Shown piece after piece: positions 44,603-53,458 of a stretch of 64,000 bases of DNA; position 1 is the first letter of the stretch; each line of letters begins with the position of its first letter. Source of the DNA: Altererythrobacter sp. B11. Its GTDB lineage: Bacteria > Pseudomonadota > Alphaproteobacteria > Sphingomonadales > Sphingomonadaceae. The stretch is taken from positions 124,001-188,000 of the forward strand of contig NZ_AP018498.1 of the NCBI RefSeq assembly GCF_003569745.1. Reading direction: 5' to 3'. Position numbers and translations under genes: made by a program. The notes beneath the pieces were generated by a model that saw only the letters and a list, made by a program, of their open reading frames with translations, did not search any database and had not been told where the DNA came from.

Positions 44603-45460
44603 TTATGGGCCCGCTTCCGCTGCGTCAAGGTGCTCGCCCCACGCTATCAGCCGGTCGGGATTATCCCGCAGGCACAAGGCGAAGATTTCGGGACCCAGCC
44701 ATTCGCTCAGCAGCCGGACGAGCCGGGCACCATTGGGGGGCGGGTCCAGACGTACGAAGGGCCAGTCGGAGCCCCATATGATCTGTTCCGGCACCCGTTC
44801 CGCGAGCGCTTCGACCACCGGCCGGATATCCTCATACTCACCGGGCTGCCGCGACCGTCGCAGATAGGTGAGTTTCACCCAGGCCATTCCGCTGCTGAGC
44901 GCGTCGGCGAAGCGGTCAAAACGTGGCGTGCCGGGCGTATCCTCCGGCGAGAGGCCGCCCAGATGGTCCAGCACGATGGGAAGGTTGCCGGTGGCGGCTG
45001 ATGAGGCGAGAGAGGTGCAGGTTTCGAGGTCTGCCCAGAGATGGACCTGCATTCCGGCGGCCGAGAGGGCGGGATAGAGATGCTCCAGCACGTCCAGCCC
45101 TTGCGTTCCGGGATAGGCCCCGCCGCCCGGGCCGAGCACCCCGACAAACCGCATCGCGATCACGCCCTGGCTGCGCAGGTGGTGCAGGTCCGCCTCGGTG
45201 GTCGAGACCGGGCATGATCCGATCCCGCGTAGCTGTCCCCCGCTTCTGGCGAGAGATGCAAGGAGCACGCTATGATCGGTTCCGTAGAGCGATGGCTGCA
45301 CGAGCAGTGCCCGCTCGAAGCCCAGCGCAGCGAGCATTTCCCGATGCATCGTAAAGTGGCCTGCGGGAGGAGCATAAGCGGCGGCATCCAGCGGAGGACC
45401 CTCGCCCGATGGTGCGAAGATATGGGTGTGGCAATCCCAGCTTCCGCGCGGGATTTCCAT
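44603..45460 (-). CDS. LigI-like amidohydrolase/lactonase
   Basis: 285 residues of the amidohydrolase-2 family, nearest in style to 2-pyrone-4,6-dicarboxylate lactonases: N-terminal WDCHTHIFAP (HxH metal motif), LVQPSLYGTDH, MRFVGVLGPGG, VLDHLGGL and the terminal IIWGSDWPFVRL with the catalytic Asp. It would hydrolyse a lactone or cyclic acid in an aromatic pathway. The ATG at 45460 was chosen because the family normally has only a short leader before DCH; an in-frame ATG at 45550 with GGAAGG upstream is possible. Confidence 0.83.
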   Translation of the reverse strand: MEIPRGSWDCHTHIFAPSGEGPPLDAAAYAPPAGHFTMHREMLAALGFERALLVQPSLYGTDHSVLLASLARSGGQLRGIGSCPVSTTEADLHHLRSQGVIAMRFVGVLGPGGGAYPGTQGLDVLEHLYPALSAAGMQVHLWADLETCTSLASSAATGNLPIVLDHLGGLSPEDTPGTPRFDRFADALSSGMAWVKLTYLRRSRQPGEYEDIRPVVEALAERVPEQIIWGSDWPFVRLDPPPNGARLVRLLSEWLGPEIFALCLRDNPDRLIAWGEHLDAAEAGP

Positions 45461-45572
45461 GTCCGCCGGCAAGGAAGATGCCCTGTTCAGATTGGAAGCC
45501 AAGCGTGCACCTCGTCCCGCATCTTGTCTCAAAAGCCGGCGCTGAGGCATGCTCGCCGCGCCTTCCCGGCTA

Positions 45573-45594
45573 ATGACCTATAAATATAGGTCAT
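45573..45594. promoter_or_regulatory. Perfect 22-bp palindrome, CCTA-N6-TAGG site C
   Basis: Arms ATGACCTATA and TATAGGTCAT, ten bases each and perfectly complementary, around a central AA. It contains CCTATAAATATAGG and lies upstream of the amidohydrolase gene. The best-conserved member of the four sites. Confidence 0.7.
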
Positions 45595-45686
45595 GCAAGC
45601 GAGGGCTCGTCAGAATGAGCGGTGCCGGGCAAGCCCTGCCGCCGCGCGAGGGCTTATCCATCCGCCGTTTGCCGGAACAGGAGCGG

Positions 45687-46730
45687 TCAACGGCGGTCGA
45701 GACCGTTGCGCTTGAGAAAGGCGGACAATTCGTCCGCCACTGCGACATTGTTGAGATCTGCGAAGGGGATGTGCGTATTCCCCTTCAGCCCCACCTCGGG
45801 CAGCGAGAGGATCTCGGCATGGCCGCCGTTCGCATTCACGACTTCAACGAACTGCTGGCAGAGCCGGTAAGCCGCACTCCAATTTCGCGACTGTGCGATA
45901 TTGTCGCCGAAGACGATCTGGATCGGTATCCGCGTGAGGCGACGGAAATCTTCGAGCGGCACCTTGATCGGCCCGAACGGGCCATACCCCGCCTCAGGCC
46001 CAGCCCCTTCAGGAAAGACGTATCCCGGCGATTCATACGCGACGATGCCGCGGACATTGTCGCTTTTCGTGGCGGCAAGGAAGGCGCGCAGCCCACCGGC
46101 TGAATTGGTGAGAAGGACGGTGGGACCGATGCGATCGATCGCGGCTGCCGCTGCCTCGGCCTGAAGCTCGGCATTCTCGACCGTGTCGAATTCGTCATAC
46201 CTCGCGCGCATCGCCTGATCCCACGCCAGGGGATCGCCGACCGGAAACTGGACGCCCGGAAACCACTCCGGAAACTTGCTGCCGAGACGCCAGGCGGTGA
46301 AGTTTCCTTCGTCGCGCCCCGGTGTCGCCCGGTAGGTGTAATCCTCACACCCCCAATTGGCGCGGCCGACGCGGGGGCCATCCCACAGATAGACCGGATA
46401 GCCACGCCGGAGGAAAATGCTCTGGAAGCCTTCGCCGCCGTCCCATCGGTTTTGCCACACCGCCACGCTGGAGCTGTGCCACATCAGCAGCGACACCTTG
46501 CGCGGGTGTTCGGGGATCTGGAATTCCACAAAGCCGTGATCGCATGACAGGTGTCCGCTGGTCGCGTCGCCGATCGTCGTACCACCGGCCGAAAAGGATC
46601 CCTGCCGCTCGATCCGGATCGGCGATGCAGCGGTTGCCGATGCAAGGGCCACGGCGCTGAGCGCAGCGCAGGCCAACACTCCGCGGCGAAACAGCGAACG
46701 GGCGACTGCGTTGAGAATCATGTGCCGCAT
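45687..46730 (-). CDS. Secreted alpha/beta hydrolase
   Basis: 347 residues with a signal peptide (FRRGVLACAALSAVALASATAAS). The alpha/beta-hydrolase fold has a nucleophile elbow LLTNSAGGLRA (Asn-Ser-Ala-Gly-Gly, where GxSxG is more usual) and a late HAEILSLPEVGLKGNTHIPF with the catalytic His. It carries a distinctive VGRANWGCEDYTYRATPGRDEGNFTAW segment. It is probably a periplasmic esterase or lactonase releasing the catabolised compound. The ATG at 46730 has GGGAGAA just before it; 46721 is an alternative. Confidence 0.82.
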   Translation of the reverse strand: MRHMILNAVARSLFRRGVLACAALSAVALASATAASPIRIERQGSFSAGGTTIGDATSGHLSCDHGFVEFQIPEHPRKVSLLMWHSSSVAVWQNRWDGGEGFQSIFLRRGYPVYLWDGPRVGRANWGCEDYTYRATPGRDEGNFTAWRLGSKFPEWFPGVQFPVGDPLAWDQAMRARYDEFDTVENAELQAEAAAAAIDRIGPTVLLTNSAGGLRAFLAATKSDNVRGIVAYESPGYVFPEGAGPEAGYGPFGPIKVPLEDFRRLTRIPIQIVFGDNIAQSRNWSAAYRLCQQFVEVVNANGGHAEILSLPEVGLKGNTHIPFADLNNVAVADELSAFLKRNGLDRR

Positions 46731-46982
46731 TTCTCCCATCCCGTGACATGTGCCGGCTGCACCGCCCGGTAGCCTTGATGGCGAAACAGATCGCCCAAGC
46801 GGGGCTACCGGAAATTTTTCCGCCATACAAGCTGGCGTCCTGAGCGGCGCCGAGATCGCTACCGTCCACATCGCTCGGCAGCTGGACGACCAGAGCATCG
46901 GTCAGATCACCACCTCCCTCGCCCGGCATTGGGGGATCTTTTCAGCGGTCGGGATTTAAGTGCAGAACGGCAGCATCACGCC

Positions 46983-47795
46983 CTAGAGCAGGGCGGCGGC
47001 GGCCTCCTCAATTTCTGCTGCAGCGTTCTGCAAGGGGCCTAGCAGCTCCGCCACCAGCCGCTCCACCGATGCCTCACTGACAGAGGTCGCAGCCACGATG
47101 GCGGCGGACTGCCTGCCCCCCAGCGACAGGGGTACCGCGATCGACCGCTGCCCGAGAAACAATTCCTGATCATTGATGGCGTATCCGGCCCCGCGCGCTG
47201 TGGCGAGGTCCTCCAGCAATGCCTCGGCGGTGGTGATGGTGTTGGGCGTGATCGCGTCGAGCTTCCAGCCTTTCAGCTGTTTCTTCAGCTCCGGCTCCGG
47301 CAGGCCGGCCAGCAGGATCTTCCCCGGCGCGGTTGCATAGGCGGGCAGGCGCGCGCCGACATGCACGTAGAAGGGCTCGATCGCCTTGTGCGTGCCGCGC
47401 GCGATATACACCACCTCCCGATCGTCCAGCACGGTGATGCAGCAGGTTGCCTTGAGCTGTCGCGCCAGCCGCACAAGCATGGGCTGCGCCACGGCCGCAA
47501 ATGGCTGTGAGGAGAGATAGGCGAAGCCCAGATTGAGGACGCGGGGCGTCAGAGCAAAGCGACCTTCGTCAGCCGCAGCATAGCCGAGCTTCTCGAGGGT
47601 GCGCAGGATTCTGCGTGTGGTTCCGGGCGTCAGGTCGAGTTCACGAGCGACCTGGCTGAGCGTCCATTCCGGTCGATCGCTGCCGAAGAGCTCCAGCACG
47701 GCGAGGGCCTTCTCCAGCGACGGGATATAGTCGTCGTCCGCAGCACGTCTGGCGCGAGGCGTCTGGCCGCTGCCTGTCGAGTCCGGCGTTGCCAT
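46983..47795 (-). CDS. IclR-family regulator (PcaR/PobR-like)
   Basis: 270 residues. N-terminal winged helix (YIPSLEKALAVLELFGSDRPEWTLSQVARELDLTPGTTRRILRTLEKLGY) and an IclR effector domain (about 105-265: CCITVLDDREVVYIARG, YATAPGKILLAG). It resembles regulators of the protocatechuate/beta-ketoadipate branch, which fits pcaIJF in the same cluster. A perfect inverted repeat lies 27-45 bases before the start, probably for autoregulation. Confidence 0.9.
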   Translation of the reverse strand: MATPDSTGSGQTPRARRAADDDYIPSLEKALAVLELFGSDRPEWTLSQVARELDLTPGTTRRILRTLEKLGYAAADEGRFALTPRVLNLGFAYLSSQPFAAVAQPMLVRLARQLKATCCITVLDDREVVYIARGTHKAIEPFYVHVGARLPAYATAPGKILLAGLPEPELKKQLKGWKLDAITPNTITTAEALLEDLATARGAGYAINDQELFLGQRSIAVPLSLGGRQSAAIVAATSVSEASVERLVAELLGPLQNAAAEIEEAAAALL

Positions 47796-47821
47796 AGCGT
47801 CTTGTCCCCACTGCCAGTCTC

Positions 47822-47840
47822 AAATGCCAAACCGGCATTT
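47822..47840. promoter_or_regulatory. Inverted repeat before iclR
   Basis: AAATGCC-AAACC-GGCATTT, seven-base perfect arms. The position directly upstream of the IclR-type gene suggests its own operator. Confidence 0.5.
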
Positions 47841-47968
47841 CAGCCCCGCGGCCACAAATCAAGGGGATCGATCCTCGCCGCCCGAGGCCAGCCAGAAGAG
47901 CGAGGACCAGCTGTTCAATAGTAACGCCCATGAATTGGCGGACCGGCCTGCGCCGGCCCGCCTGCCAA

Positions 47969-50512
47969 TCAGAAGGTTTTCTCAAGGGTGATGTAGAGCT
48001 GCCGCGGCGCAGCCGGCTGGGCACCGGTGTAGGCGGCGCCAAGGGCCTGGGAATCGAAGACGTTGTAGTAATAGACCTTGTCGAACAGATTGGTCGCGCC
48101 CACGGCAATCGAAAATTCGTGCTGGTAGTTGTCATAGGTAAGGCGGGCATTGAACACGGAGCGGGCGGGCAGCAGGTTGTCGAACGTGGTCGATGTGCCC
48201 GACACCACCTGGCTGGATTCATAAGTCCAGTCGATCCGCGGCGTCAGCGATCCGTCGAGGGCGGCCGTGTCCACGGTATACTGGACGCCCGCGTTTGCGG
48301 TCCAGAAAGGGGTATTCTGGCGCCGGTTCACCGACCGCTCGCGGATGTCGGGGGCAGTAAGCTTCGAATAGCCGAGCGAGCCGTTGATGAGCAGGTCATC
48401 AACCGGGTTGATCGTGTATTCGGCTTCGAATCCGCGGATCTTGGCGGGCTGATTGCGATAGTAGGTGCGCCCCAGGCAGGTGATCCCCGTACCTGCCGGG
48501 ACCAGATCGCCGCACGCGGTCGAGCCCTCGGGCCCGCCCGCCAGCGGGACGAGAGTGCGGTTTCCGGGCACCGGCTGTCCGGCAGCATCGAGCAACGCTT
48601 CCGAACCGGAGATCGACGTCGGGCGGTTCTTGAAGTCGGTATAGAAGGCGGCGAGGTTGAGCCGGACCCTGCGGTCCAGCAGGTCAAGCTTGGCACCGAG
48701 TTCGTACGCGATGTCGTCATTACCGTCATATTGCGCGATTTGCGACGGTTGCTGCGGACGGGGGTCGAAGCCGGGCAGCGAGTTGCCCGTCGCTGCCGAG
48801 GCGTAGAGGAGGACATCCGGCGTCGCCTGATAGTTGAGGCCGAGTTTCCAATCGAACCGCGTCTGCTGCGGCACGACGTAGAAGATCGTGTCGCTGGGGC
48901 TCGGAGAGGTGTCGAGCACATTGTAGAAGTCGACCACCTTCTTGTCGTCGGAGTAGCGTCCGCCGAGCACGATGCCGAGCTTTTCCCCGAAGGGACGCAC
49001 GGTGGCATTGGCAAACACCGCCTTGCTGGTCGGGTTGAACTCGGAATCGATCAGCCGCTGAAACGAGCTTTGGGGCGAGATGAAGACCGCATGCTGCGAT
49101 CCGTCGGCGGTGAAGTAGAAGCCGCCAAGCACCCAGTCCGCGAACGCCATCTTGCCCGAAAGCCGGGCCTCCGCCGTCCAGTAGTCTTCAGAGAAGGTGT
49201 TGGACCGCATCACCACGTTGATGGGCGATCCGTCGTCATCATAGGAGTGGGTCTCCACCATCTCGCGGTGCGAGACCACGGCGAGGAGGTTGATGTCCGG
49301 CGCAAGATCCCAGCTGACCTTGGCGGAGACGCCCCAGTTCTTCAGATCGATGAACGGCGAGAAACGCGCCCCGCCCCGGACCGCCACCCCGTCGACCTCC
49401 AGCCCGTTGTAGAACCGGTTGCCGGGAATGACCGTCCCGGCAGCGATCGGGTCGCTGAAGCTGGCGTAGGTGCTGTACGGATCGCCAGTGACGAAACGCT
49501 GGTCATAGGCCACGCCGTAGGTCGCCGCAGCGGCTGCAACGGTAGGGGAGATGCGGTTGCTGACGATGTCCACAATCGTGTCGGCGCTGTTCTCGCTCGT
49601 ATCGCGGACGTAATCGCCGGTGATGGTGAGGCGCAGGCCGTCCATCGGCCGCCAAAGCATGGACCCGCGATAGGCTTGCACATCCTCGCCGCCCTGGTGG
49701 CCGACCACGCAGTCGTCGGGAGTGAAGCCTGCGGTCGGCTGCTTCAGAGTGGATGCGAAGGGGAGTGAACCCGAGAGCTCGGGCGTGCCCCGCTTGCGCA
49801 TCTCGCAGGTGAAATCGAGGATTTTCTGGTAGCCCGTGCGCTTCTTCGAAAGCCCGGATACCGCCAGAGCCAGCTGGTCGTTGAGCGGCAGGTTGACCGA
49901 ACCGCGAAAGTCCATCCGGTCGTAAGAGCCAGCCGTGATCTGCAGCCTGCCATAGACTTCCCGGGTCGACGGCTCCCGGCTGACGATGTTGACGGCCCCG
50001 GCCAGCGAATTGCGCCCGAACAAGGTCCCCTGCGGACCACGCAGGACCTCGATATGGTCGATGTCCAGCAAGTCGAAATTGGAACCAAGGAGCGTGGGGA
50101 AGTAGACGTCGTCGAGGTAGAAGGCGACAACAGGCTCGCTGGCGAGGCTGGTGTCCCGGTTGCCGATGCCGCGAATGGTCGCATCGATACCGGGACCGAA
50201 CACACCCTGCGACTTGCGGAACTGGGTATTCGGAACAACCGCGGTCAGTTCACCGACGCTCGTTATGCCCCTCTCCTCGATCGCTTCCGCAGTCACCGCA
50301 GTAATGGCGATGGGGGTATCCTGCAGATTGGTGGACTGCCTTGTCGCCGTGACGACGATGTCCTGGATCCCGTTGGCTGCCGGAGGGGGGGCCGAAGTTG
50401 CGGCTGCGTCGTTCTGCCCCTGAGCAGCGGCATCTTGCGCCGCCACGGCGCCACTTTGCAGTGCCAGCGGTACTGCAACGGCCGCCATGGTCACCAAGCC
50501 CATTTTCCTCAT
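47969..50512 (-). CDS. TonB-dependent receptor of the catabolic cluster
   Basis: 847 residues: signal peptide (LVTMAAVAVPLALQSGAVAAQ), plug (DIVVTATRQSTNLQDTPIAITAVTAEAIEERG; IDHIEVLRGPQGTLFGRNSLAGAVNIVSREP) and a barrel ending in the aromatic RQLYITLEKTF. GGGAGAGGAG precedes the ATG. It is flanked by an IclR gene and a secreted esterase, so it likely imports the aromatic or ester substrate across the outer membrane (inference). Confidence 0.93.
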   Translation of the reverse strand: MRKMGLVTMAAVAVPLALQSGAVAAQDAAAQGQNDAAATSAPPPAANGIQDIVVTATRQSTNLQDTPIAITAVTAEAIEERGITSVGELTAVVPNTQFRKSQGVFGPGIDATIRGIGNRDTSLASEPVVAFYLDDVYFPTLLGSNFDLLDIDHIEVLRGPQGTLFGRNSLAGAVNIVSREPSTREVYGRLQITAGSYDRMDFRGSVNLPLNDQLALAVSGLSKKRTGYQKILDFTCEMRKRGTPELSGSLPFASTLKQPTAGFTPDDCVVGHQGGEDVQAYRGSMLWRPMDGLRLTITGDYVRDTSENSADTIVDIVSNRISPTVAAAAATYGVAYDQRFVTGDPYSTYASFSDPIAAGTVIPGNRFYNGLEVDGVAVRGGARFSPFIDLKNWGVSAKVSWDLAPDINLLAVVSHREMVETHSYDDDGSPINVVMRSNTFSEDYWTAEARLSGKMAFADWVLGGFYFTADGSQHAVFISPQSSFQRLIDSEFNPTSKAVFANATVRPFGEKLGIVLGGRYSDDKKVVDFYNVLDTSPSPSDTIFYVVPQQTRFDWKLGLNYQATPDVLLYASAATGNSLPGFDPRPQQPSQIAQYDGNDDIAYELGAKLDLLDRRVRLNLAAFYTDFKNRPTSISGSEALLDAAGQPVPGNRTLVPLAGGPEGSTACGDLVPAGTGITCLGRTYYRNQPAKIRGFEAEYTINPVDDLLINGSLGYSKLTAPDIRERSVNRRQNTPFWTANAGVQYTVDTAALDGSLTPRIDWTYESSQVVSGTSTTFDNLLPARSVFNARLTYDNYQHEFSIAVGATNLFDKVYYYNVFDSQALGAAYTGAQPAAPRQLYITLEKTF

Positions 50513-50635
50513 CGTTCACTCCTCTCCCTGAAGCTAGTAGAAATTCTCTTTATCGAGCCGTCGAGCCCAAAGACAAATTCTGTCCGATTATTTTAACGCC
50601 TTATTTATTCGCTCGCCTGGCGCAGAATATTTCTT

Positions 50636-51697
50636 CTATTCAGCCAGAGAACGAGCGAGAAATGGTATCACCACTGCGCCAAAGCGTTCCGCCACTCTGT
50701 TGGTGTGGTCGCCCGAATAAACTTCGAACGTATTCGATATGACATAGCGGTCTAGGCTTTCATGCAGCTCTGTGGCGGCGGGGACAATGGAATCGGCATC
50801 GCCGACATCGATGCCGATCGCGCGGTAGGTCCTCAGCGCCGCGACATACTGATCCAGAAAGGCAAGCGGTGCGTTCGCATCCCGCTTTGCCATCACATCC
50901 TGGCGCAAATCCCCCGCGTCGGTGACGGGCAGGTCGACAAACAGAGGTGGCTTCGCGGGATTGGGCGAGAATGCTGCCGCCGTGGCAAGGGGGCCTGCAT
51001 ATTTGAACGGCAGGCCTACTGCTTGCTCCGGGGATTTCAGCGCGTGGATGTAATGCACCTCTTCCTGCGTCAGCCCCTGGACGCCAAGGGGAGCGAGGCA
51101 GCAAGGCGACATCATATAGAGGGCGCCGAACCGCCCCGGACGCATCATCGCGATGCGCGCCACGCCATAGCCGCCCATGGAATGCCCCATCAGGCCGCGC
51201 GCTGCCGGGCGGGCAATGGTGCGGTAATTCTCATCGATGAATGCCGGGAGCTCATCGGCAACGAAGGTTTCGAAATCGCCGGTGACGACGGATCGACCAT
51301 AAAAGGATCCGCCATATTGATTACTGGCGTCCGGAAAGACGACGATCAGTTCGGCGGCCCCGCTCGCGAAGGCTCGGCCCAGCCCCGCCTGGGTCTGCAG
51401 CTTTTCCATCCAGCGCCGGGCATCGGTGGAGAACCCGTGCAGGGCGTAGACCACCGGATACCTGCGCTTTGGCTGCGCGTCATAGCTTGGCGGCAGGGCA
51501 ATGTAGACCTCCCGATCCGCCGAGGTGTTCAGCAAATTGCCAGCGACAGCCGGTGAGTGCACGATGCGCCGCTCAATCCGCACATTGAGAGCGGAATCGG
51601 ACGGGTCAGTTGCAGACACTTGCGAAGAGGGAGCGGCGAAGGCCGGCAACGGCAGCAGGGCGAGCAGCGCCAAAGCAGCAGCGACGATGTTCTGCAT
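50636..51697 (-). CDS. Secreted esterase (putative-esterase family, feruloyl-esterase-like)
   Basis: 353 residues with a signal peptide (ALALLALLPLPAFAAP). Esterase-D/feruloyl-esterase-like fold: REVYIALPPSYDAQPKRRYPVVYALHGF, nucleophile GHSMGGYGVARIAM, a DAGDLRQDV stretch and the terminal EVYSGDHTNRVAERFGAVVIPFL with the catalytic His. It would cleave an ester bond in the periplasm or outside, feeding the pathway below. GGAGGGG lies eight bases before the ATG. Operator candidate D lies upstream. Confidence 0.87.
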   Translation of the reverse strand: MQNIVAAALALLALLPLPAFAAPSSQVSATDPSDSALNVRIERRIVHSPAVAGNLLNTSADREVYIALPPSYDAQPKRRYPVVYALHGFSTDARRWMEKLQTQAGLGRAFASGAAELIVVFPDASNQYGGSFYGRSVVTGDFETFVADELPAFIDENYRTIARPAARGLMGHSMGGYGVARIAMMRPGRFGALYMMSPCCLAPLGVQGLTQEEVHYIHALKSPEQAVGLPFKYAGPLATAAAFSPNPAKPPLFVDLPVTDAGDLRQDVMAKRDANAPLAFLDQYVAALRTYRAIGIDVGDADSIVPAATELHESLDRYVISNTFEVYSGDHTNRVAERFGAVVIPFLARSLAE

Positions 51698-52172
51698 TGG
51701 GCACCCCTCCGTAGATCAACCACAAGCCGCTTTTCGCACAACCCGCGCCGGCCCGACCATTGAGGACGGCGCCTTTAACCTAAAGGTCTAGGCTTTTAGG
51801 GTTAAGGTGTCAACGGACAGATCGCCCATGCGCCGGTGCACCCTGAGGAATGCGCCTCTCGGCCTGGAGCTTGGTATCGGCTGCCCCAGCCCTCGCCGCT
51901 CCGATAGGTCTTGGATTAGGGCCTGCGGCAAAGGGATGACTGGGCGAGAGGCCCACCCGCCGCTAGCAAGCTCTTCTGGGCCGGTCGCCCGGCCATGCGG
52001 ATCTTCCAGGCACTCTACTGGCTGCGCGACGCGACGGCATGTTCGCATTGCCGGCTTGGATGCGGGAGTATGCGAGAACCATCCTCGCCGCGTTTCCGTA
52101 CCAGTGAAGCAGTTCGATGGGCTTGGCGCTTTGAATCTTGCCGATCCACTCCGCCCACTCATCGCCCGGAGT
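51698..52172. other. Gene-free stretch of 475 bases
   Basis: The left end holds the esterase leader and operator D. The rest has open frames on both strands but none with a convincing start or family. On the minus strand the frame of the 52-residue gene stays open after its TGA for about 70 codons and includes protein-like DEWAEWIGKIQSAKPIELL; this may be a decayed gene. Confidence 0.5.
51779..51792. promoter_or_regulatory. CCTA-N6-TAGG operator candidate D
   Basis: CCTAAAGGTCTAGG, exact in both halves, followed by CTTTTAGGGTTAA, which gives a larger dyad from TTAACC (51775) to GGTTAA (51805). It lies 82-95 bases before the esterase start. Confidence 0.6.
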
Positions 52173-52331
52173 TCAGCGCCTGCACAAAGCCCAGAGGATG
52201 GGAACGAGGCAGACTGACAGAGCGAGGTTTGCCGCGACATCTCCCAATGTCTCACTGGTCAGGCCCACGACGAGGCCAACGGATACTACCGCAGCGATTG
52301 TCATAACTGGGACGAGGGGCCGACGGACCAT
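52173..52331 (-). CDS. 52-residue membrane protein coupled to PepSY gene
   Basis: A small gene whose ATG shares one base with the PepSY stop (TGATG on the minus strand). The protein starts MVRRPLVPVMTIAAVVSVG, has two hydrophobic helices (about 6-24 and 37-49) separated by a short polar turn (TSETLGDVAAN), and ends in CRR. The positive termini suggest an inside-inside hairpin. The overlap is strong evidence for translation. It may be an accessory subunit of the PepSY reductase. Confidence 0.7.
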   Translation of the reverse strand: MVRRPLVPVMTIAAVVSVGLVVGLTSETLGDVAANLALSVCLVPILWALCRR

Positions 52332-53443
52332 CACGCTGCCGTGGGCGTTCGACGGCCGGAATTCGGCGCAATACGCTTAAGCCAAATATACAGGCCGCTT
52401 GCAATCACGACGAGCGTGACGATGTCGAGCAGTGCCCAAAGCAGCTTCATCACCAACCCGCCGTAATCGCCGAAATGCAATGGCTGGGCGAGCAGCAGAC
52501 CTTTCATATACCAGGGCATCGGGGCGATCCCGTCCACGTCCCCTGTGTGGGCATCGATCATAACGGGTGTCAGCAACTTTTCGGTCAGGGGCGTCCCCCC
52601 TTGCAAGAACACGGCATAATGGTCGCGGCTCGAAAATGCCGCGCCCGGAAAGGCCACGAACTGGGGGCGCATGCCGGGCGCCGCCCGCATTGCATTGGCA
52701 ACCGCCCTGCCGACCATACCGGAACGATAGGGAGCGATCGTCTGCCCGTCGCCTTTGGTCAGTCCGACCAGTGCATCAGCGCGCCACCAAGCGGTGATCG
52801 GGTCGGAAAGAGTGTTGATCGCACCCGTCAGACCGACCACCGCCGCCCAGGCGAGCGTGACGCCTCCGATAAGATTGTGCCAGTCGAGCCACCGCGTGCG
52901 CGCGCTCTTGTCCCTGCGCACTCTGGCAAAGCCGGCCCGGCGGGCGAAGGGCGCATAGAGCACGATACCCGAGACAAGCGCGGCGACGAACAGTAGCCCG
53001 ATGAGGCCGATAAACAGCATGCCGCCCTGCCCCAGGAACATGTCCGAGTGCATCTGCAGCAGCAGATCCATCACGCCGCCATGCTCGCCCCCGCTCGCCT
53101 GCACCGCACCGCGGCGATCAATCGGCTGGAACGTCATGCCGCTCTCACTAACATCGGCGCTAACGCCGCTGGTGATATTCACCACCGGCCGGTCGATATC
53201 GAAGCTTAGGTAGATCGGCACTTCACCGGGCCGCAAAGTTAGCGCCGCGTCAACAGCCGCATCGAGCGGGACCAGCGCCGCATCGTCCCACTGCTCCTGG
53301 AGATGTGCGCCTGTCAGGCTGTCGATATCGTCGTGAAAGATCAGCGGTAGCCCGGTCAGGCACAGCATCAACAGGAACAGCGTACAAAAGAGGCTTGTCC
53401 AGCTGTGGATCTTGCTCCAGCGGCGAAGCGTGGCAGGTGTCAT
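52331..53443 (-). CDS. PepSY-associated membrane protein
   Basis: 370 residues with four main membrane helices: LHSW helix near the N-terminus (SWTSLFCTLFLLMLCLTGLPLIFHDDID), two central ones (LIGLLFVAALVSGIVLYAPF; WHNLIGGVTLAWAAVVGLTGAIN) and a C-terminal one (LLDIVTLVVIASGLYIWLKR). PepSY_TM proteins such as FoxB and PiuB are inner-membrane reductases in siderophore uptake. It starts 15 bases after the amidohydrolase stop and is coupled to the small gene behind it. Confidence 0.88.
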   Translation of the reverse strand: MTPATLRRWSKIHSWTSLFCTLFLLMLCLTGLPLIFHDDIDSLTGAHLQEQWDDAALVPLDAAVDAALTLRPGEVPIYLSFDIDRPVVNITSGVSADVSESGMTFQPIDRRGAVQASGGEHGGVMDLLLQMHSDMFLGQGGMLFIGLIGLLFVAALVSGIVLYAPFARRAGFARVRRDKSARTRWLDWHNLIGGVTLAWAAVVGLTGAINTLSDPITAWWRADALVGLTKGDGQTIAPYRSGMVGRAVANAMRAAPGMRPQFVAFPGAAFSSRDHYAVFLQGGTPLTEKLLTPVMIDAHTGDVDGIAPMPWYMKGLLLAQPLHFGDYGGLVMKLLWALLDIVTLVVIASGLYIWLKRIAPNSGRRTPTAA

Positions 53444-53458
53444 GGCCCTGCAGCGGTA

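Noticed and set aside
47930-49768. 612-codon plus-strand open frame opposite the TonB receptor
   Set aside because: Shadow; the minus-strand receptor has signal, plug and barrel motifs.
52173-52175. TGA after the 52-residue gene read as selenocysteine or readthrough
   Set aside because: No selenocysteine insertion hairpin or oxidoreductase context; an ordinary stop or a decayed downstream part is simpler.
51788-52255. Minus- and plus-strand open frames of about 140-155 codons in the gap after the esterase
   Set aside because: Both overlap each other, lack ribosome sites and families, and one overlaps the better-supported 52-residue gene.
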